Assembly (NCBI RefSeq): GCF_020866925.1
Contig: NZ_JAJGAK010000002.1
Span: 62,001 to 126,000 of the forward strand
Direction of reading: 5' to 3'
From: Noviluteimonas lactosilytica
GTDB lineage: Bacteria > Pseudomonadota > Gammaproteobacteria > Xanthomonadales > Xanthomonadaceae
Length of the DNA stretch: 64,000 nucleotides
Every line of letters begins with the position of its first letter. The first letter of the stretch is position 1. Both the position numbers and the translations under genes were made by a program. This document shows, piece by piece, positions 61,596 to 64,000 of the stretch. Below the pieces are notes generated by a model, which saw only the letters and a program-made list of their open reading frames with translations, ran no database searches and was not told the origin of the DNA.

Positions 61596-61835
61596 CTACT
61601 GGGCAGGCCGCCGCGCGTGGGCCAGGGCCCAGCGTTCGACCGTGGCCGCCGCCAACTCGGGGGAGTCCGCGCGTTGCGTGGTCCATCCTTCGCGCGCATT
61701 GCTCGCAGGATGCGACAGGTAGCAGATGTCACCCAGCACACTCACGATGCCGACCGGCCGACCGTGCGCGAGCAACCACTCTTCCTTTCCCCAGGTGGAG
61801 CCATGGCGGCGCCACACGAATCCTTCCGGCAACAT
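61596..61835 (-). CDS. small conserved-looking protein of unknown function
   Basis: 79-aa protein MLPEGFVWRRHGSTWGKEEW with a good GGAGAACAACG ribosome-binding region before the ATG. The sequence is rich in Trp and Arg (VERWALAHARRPAQ at the end) and has no signal or membrane segment. I do not recognise the family. Confidence 0.6.
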   Translation of the reverse strand: MLPEGFVWRRHGSTWGKEEWLLAHGRPVGIVSVLGDICYLSHPASNAREGWTTQRADSPELAAATVERWALAHARRPAQ

Positions 61836-62061
61836 CGTTGTTCTCCGCGTCTGATTCCGGCGGCATTGGAACGTGTGCCGCGTGTAGGAAACGCGTCGAT
61901 GCGATGCGCGTGGCTGACTGATTCAGGTGTAGTCCGACGTGGCGCGGCAGGACTCATGCGCGCAAGTTTTTCCGCTTCCATCAACGGCCGCTCACGCAGC
62001 ATCGATTCGTCGAATCGCACATTCGCCACACCGACAAACCGTCGGTGTTCGCCCCGCACGC

Positions 62062-62271
62062 ATGGATACAGACACGCTCGCATGCCAGGACCTGCTTCGG
62101 CAGTGCACCCAGGTCGCGTCATTCACCCTCGCGCTCCACCGCGTTGCCTGCATGTACGCGTGGCGCGACCTGGAGCCGTACGCCGAAGAAGCGTGGTACC
62201 AGATCTCGGCGGCGCGCGGCCCGATGTGGGTGGAAATCCGCGAGTTCGTGCGCGAAGCCTGGATCGACTGA
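62062..62271 (+). CDS. small protein of unknown function upstream of SDR
   Basis: 69-aa protein MDTDTLACQDLLRQCTQVAS with helical text RVACMYAWRDLEPYAEEAWY. Three cysteines, no signal peptide. It ends 12 bp before the SDR gene and is probably co-transcribed with it. Family not recognised. Confidence 0.65.
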   Translation: MDTDTLACQDLLRQCTQVASFTLALHRVACMYAWRDLEPYAEEAWYQISAARGPMWVEIREFVREAWID

Positions 62272-62283
62272 AGGAGGAAGCGC

Positions 62284-63180
62284 ATGACATTGCACAGCTC
62301 GCTCGCCGACAAGACCATCGTCATCACCGGCGCCTCGAGCGGCATCGGCCGCGGTGTCGCGCTGGCGCTGGCGGAACTGGGCGCGAACGTGGTGGTCGCG
62401 GCACGCCGTGCCGAAGCCCTGCGTGATCTCGCGGAAGAGTGCGGGCCCAACGCAATGGCGGTGACCACCGACGTCGCCGACCCGAACGACGTGGAGAACC
62501 TGCGTGAGGCTGCGCTCTCGCGCTTCCCGGGCATCGACACGTGGATCAACAACGCGGGCGTCGCGGCCATCGGCCCCTTCGACGAGATCCCGCTGCGCGA
62601 CCATGCACGCGTGATAGAAACCAACCTCGTCGGAACGATCAACGGCGCGCACGTCGCGCTCGACCATTTCCGCACGAGAGGCACCGGGACGCTGATCAAC
62701 GTCGCGTCGATGCTCGGCACGACGCCCGCTCCCTATTACGCGACGTACTGCGCTTCGAAATACGGGATCGTCGGCCTCTCCGCGTCGCTGCGGCAGGAAC
62801 TGCGGGCACGCGGCGACCACGCGATCCGCATCTGCACGGTCATGCCGATGGCCGCCGACACGACGTTCTACGACCACGCCGCGAACTACAGCGGCCACGA
62901 GTTGTTGCCCTACCCCGTGCTGCAAGCCGAACTCGTGGTGGCGGCGATCGTGCATGCGGTGGCGAATCCACGCGATGAAGTCACCGTCGGACTGCCTGCG
63001 ACGATGGCGACGCTGAGCCAGCGCGTCGCGCCCTGGCTCACCGAAAGCATCACGTCGATGGCGACGCACGAATTGCAGATGAACCGCGCGCCGCTGGCCC
63101 CCGTCACGGAAGGCAACCTCCACGCGCCGGTGATGATCGGCACGGGACTGGTCGGCAGCCTGCGCGGTCGGATGCAGTAA
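62284..63180 (+). CDS. short-chain dehydrogenase/reductase (SDR)
   Basis: 298-aa oxidoreductase: the dinucleotide motif is VITGASSGIGRGVALALAEL, NNAGVAAIGPF marks the NNAG element, the catalytic Ser is in LINVASMLGTTPA, and Tyr/Lys are in YYATYCASKYGIVGLSASLR. The C-terminal extension after about residue 230 is long for a classical SDR, placing it with the extended-tail group often named general stress or membrane-associated SDR. GGAGGAAGCGC precedes the ATG. Substrate unknown. Confidence 0.92.
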   Translation: MTLHSSLADKTIVITGASSGIGRGVALALAELGANVVVAARRAEALRDLAEECGPNAMAVTTDVADPNDVENLREAALSRFPGIDTWINNAGVAAIGPFDEIPLRDHARVIETNLVGTINGAHVALDHFRTRGTGTLINVASMLGTTPAPYYATYCASKYGIVGLSASLRQELRARGDHAIRICTVMPMAADTTFYDHAANYSGHELLPYPVLQAELVVAAIVHAVANPRDEVTVGLPATMATLSQRVAPWLTESITSMATHELQMNRAPLAPVTEGNLHAPVMIGTGLVGSLRGRMQ

Positions 63181-63196
63181 CCAAGCACCACCCCGC

Positions 63197-64000
63197 TCAA
63201 ACGCGGGGTGGATCCGTTTCGCGCGCCCAATGGCGTCGACCGGCGACCGCGATGTAGCTCGCGATCGCGCGCCGCGCATCGTCGCCGAACACGATGCCCG
63301 GGTCCGCGCTGCCGTCGGGCAGCGTCGCGTCGATGCCGGCGGCCTCGAGCATCGCATCGCCATCGCCGAACACCAGCAACGCCTTGCAATGGCGGTACTG
63401 CTCCTTCAGGTAATCCAGCACGCGTGCATCCTGGCGCAACGCGGCCATGTTGCCGTCGCCGCCGGGGACGATGATGCCGTCGAACAGCACGCCCGGTTCG
63501 TTTTCGAGCGACGCATCCGCATCCAGTTCGCCGCCTTCGGCAGTCGCGCACACGCCGATGCGCACGCCCATCAAGCGCGGCACCGCGCCCGCATCGAGCA
63601 GCGCGCCCTGCACCGCTTCCACCGTCGCGCCATCCACGCCATCGGCGACGAGGATCGCGAATCGGCGCGTCCGCACGCCCGGGTCGCCGGGGCGCGCCAA
63701 CATCGACAGTGCTTCGGACGTACGCACTTCGGGTTTCGGCACGCGCGCGATCGCGCGGGGCATCGGCTCCGGCACCTCCATGCCCAATCCGTCGGCCACC
63801 TGCGCAGCGAGATCGGCCGACACATTCGCCAATCCTGCCAGCATGCGCGCGCGCACGGCCGGCACCGTCACCTTGCTCAGCTCGAATCGGAACGCGCCTG
63901 CGATGTGCGCCTGCTCCTCGGGTGACTGGCTGTCGTAGAACAACGTCGCCTGGTTGTAGTGCTCCGCGAATTTCTCCGGATGCCCACGCAATTCATCTTG
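63197..64000 (-). CDS. katE: large-subunit catalase, C-terminal part (partial)
   Basis: The reverse strand enters the window in frame as QDELRGHPEKFAEHYNQATL, the end of the catalase core of clade 2 enzymes, then a linker and a DJ-1/PfpI-like flavodoxin domain from about residue 105 (RFAILVADGVDGATVEAVQG, LFDGIIVPGGDGNMAALRQD, FGDGDAMLEAAGID). The haem-binding N-terminal two thirds lie beyond 64000. The enzyme degrades hydrogen peroxide, usually in stationary phase or under RpoS-type control. Confidence 0.93.
   Translation of the reverse strand, partial: QDELRGHPEKFAEHYNQATLFYDSQSPEEQAHIAGAFRFELSKVTVPAVRARMLAGLANVSADLAAQVADGLGMEVPEPMPRAIARVPKPEVRTSEALSMLARPGDPGVRTRRFAILVADGVDGATVEAVQGALLDAGAVPRLMGVRIGVCATAEGGELDADASLENEPGVLFDGIIVPGGDGNMAALRQDARVLDYLKEQYRHCKALLVFGDGDAMLEAAGIDATLPDGSADPGIVFGDDARRAIASYIAVAGRRHWARETDPPRV

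Overview
The window is high-GC DNA from a gammaproteobacterium of the Xanthomonadaceae/Lysobacteraceae type, most likely Lysobacter or a close relative. The evidence is the core-gene order (recN, hrcA-grpE-dnaK-dnaJ, dapB-carA; fur/bamE; RnfH-ratA/smpB; ssrA), a Pseudomonas-type Fur without the CxxC pair, many secreted hydrolases and large trimeric adhesins. The species is an inference.

Layout. 1-16.5 kb is mostly conserved housekeeping: partial carA, dapB, a tandem pair of Tat-exported tyrosinases lying between dnaJ and dapB, the heat-shock operon, recN, fur, bamE, an RnfH-family gene, ratA, smpB, a CHASE-domain histidine kinase and the tmRNA gene ssrA. 16.5-25.1 kb is accessory DNA. An integrase-bearing island sits at the 3' end of ssrA, with att direct repeats at 16468-16490 and 23681-23703. 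It carries an AlpA-like regulator, a phage-type replication protein, an unknown 253-aa protein and an arsenic operon (arsN divergent from arsR-arsI-arsC-aquaporin). Beyond attR lies a second, patchwork copy of ars fragments. Two unknown genes here are each bracketed by TGTCCGC...GCGGACA hairpins, and a 62-bp att-adjacent segment is repeated in inverted orientation.

25.3-33.5 kb holds a zinc-ribbon protein, a 1048-aa trimeric autotransporter adhesin, a SnoaL-like protein, a TPR-sulfotransferase, an M4 metallopeptidase and a small membrane protein. 33.5-40.8 kb is a mannoside-utilisation locus: GH47 and GH92 alpha-mannosidases, a FucP-type sugar permease, a PfkB sugar kinase and an AGE-family isomerase. 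These would together release mannose, import it, isomerise it to fructose and phosphorylate it. 40.9-50.4 kb mixes a DUF72 operon, a DUF1254/1214 lipoprotein, a histone-H1-like basic protein, an epoxide hydrolase, the ohr/ohrR peroxide pair, a membrane-anchored wHTH-TPR regulator and a chagasin-like lipoprotein. 50.4-57.3 kb has a subtilisin-like protease, a second trimeric adhesin paralogous to the first, and a PQQ-type dehydrogenase fused to a PEBP domain. 57.4-64 kb looks like an envelope and oxidative-stress cluster: iron permease-like protein, isochorismatase, DUF4142, PAS histidine kinase, hemerythrin, DUF6766, SDR and the C-terminal part of a large-subunit catalase.

Three near-perfect palindromes sharing GGGGTCAGAG (5207-5268, 14146-14210, 44817-44859) form a REP-like family lodged at gene ends. 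One of them supplies the last codons of the histidine kinase.
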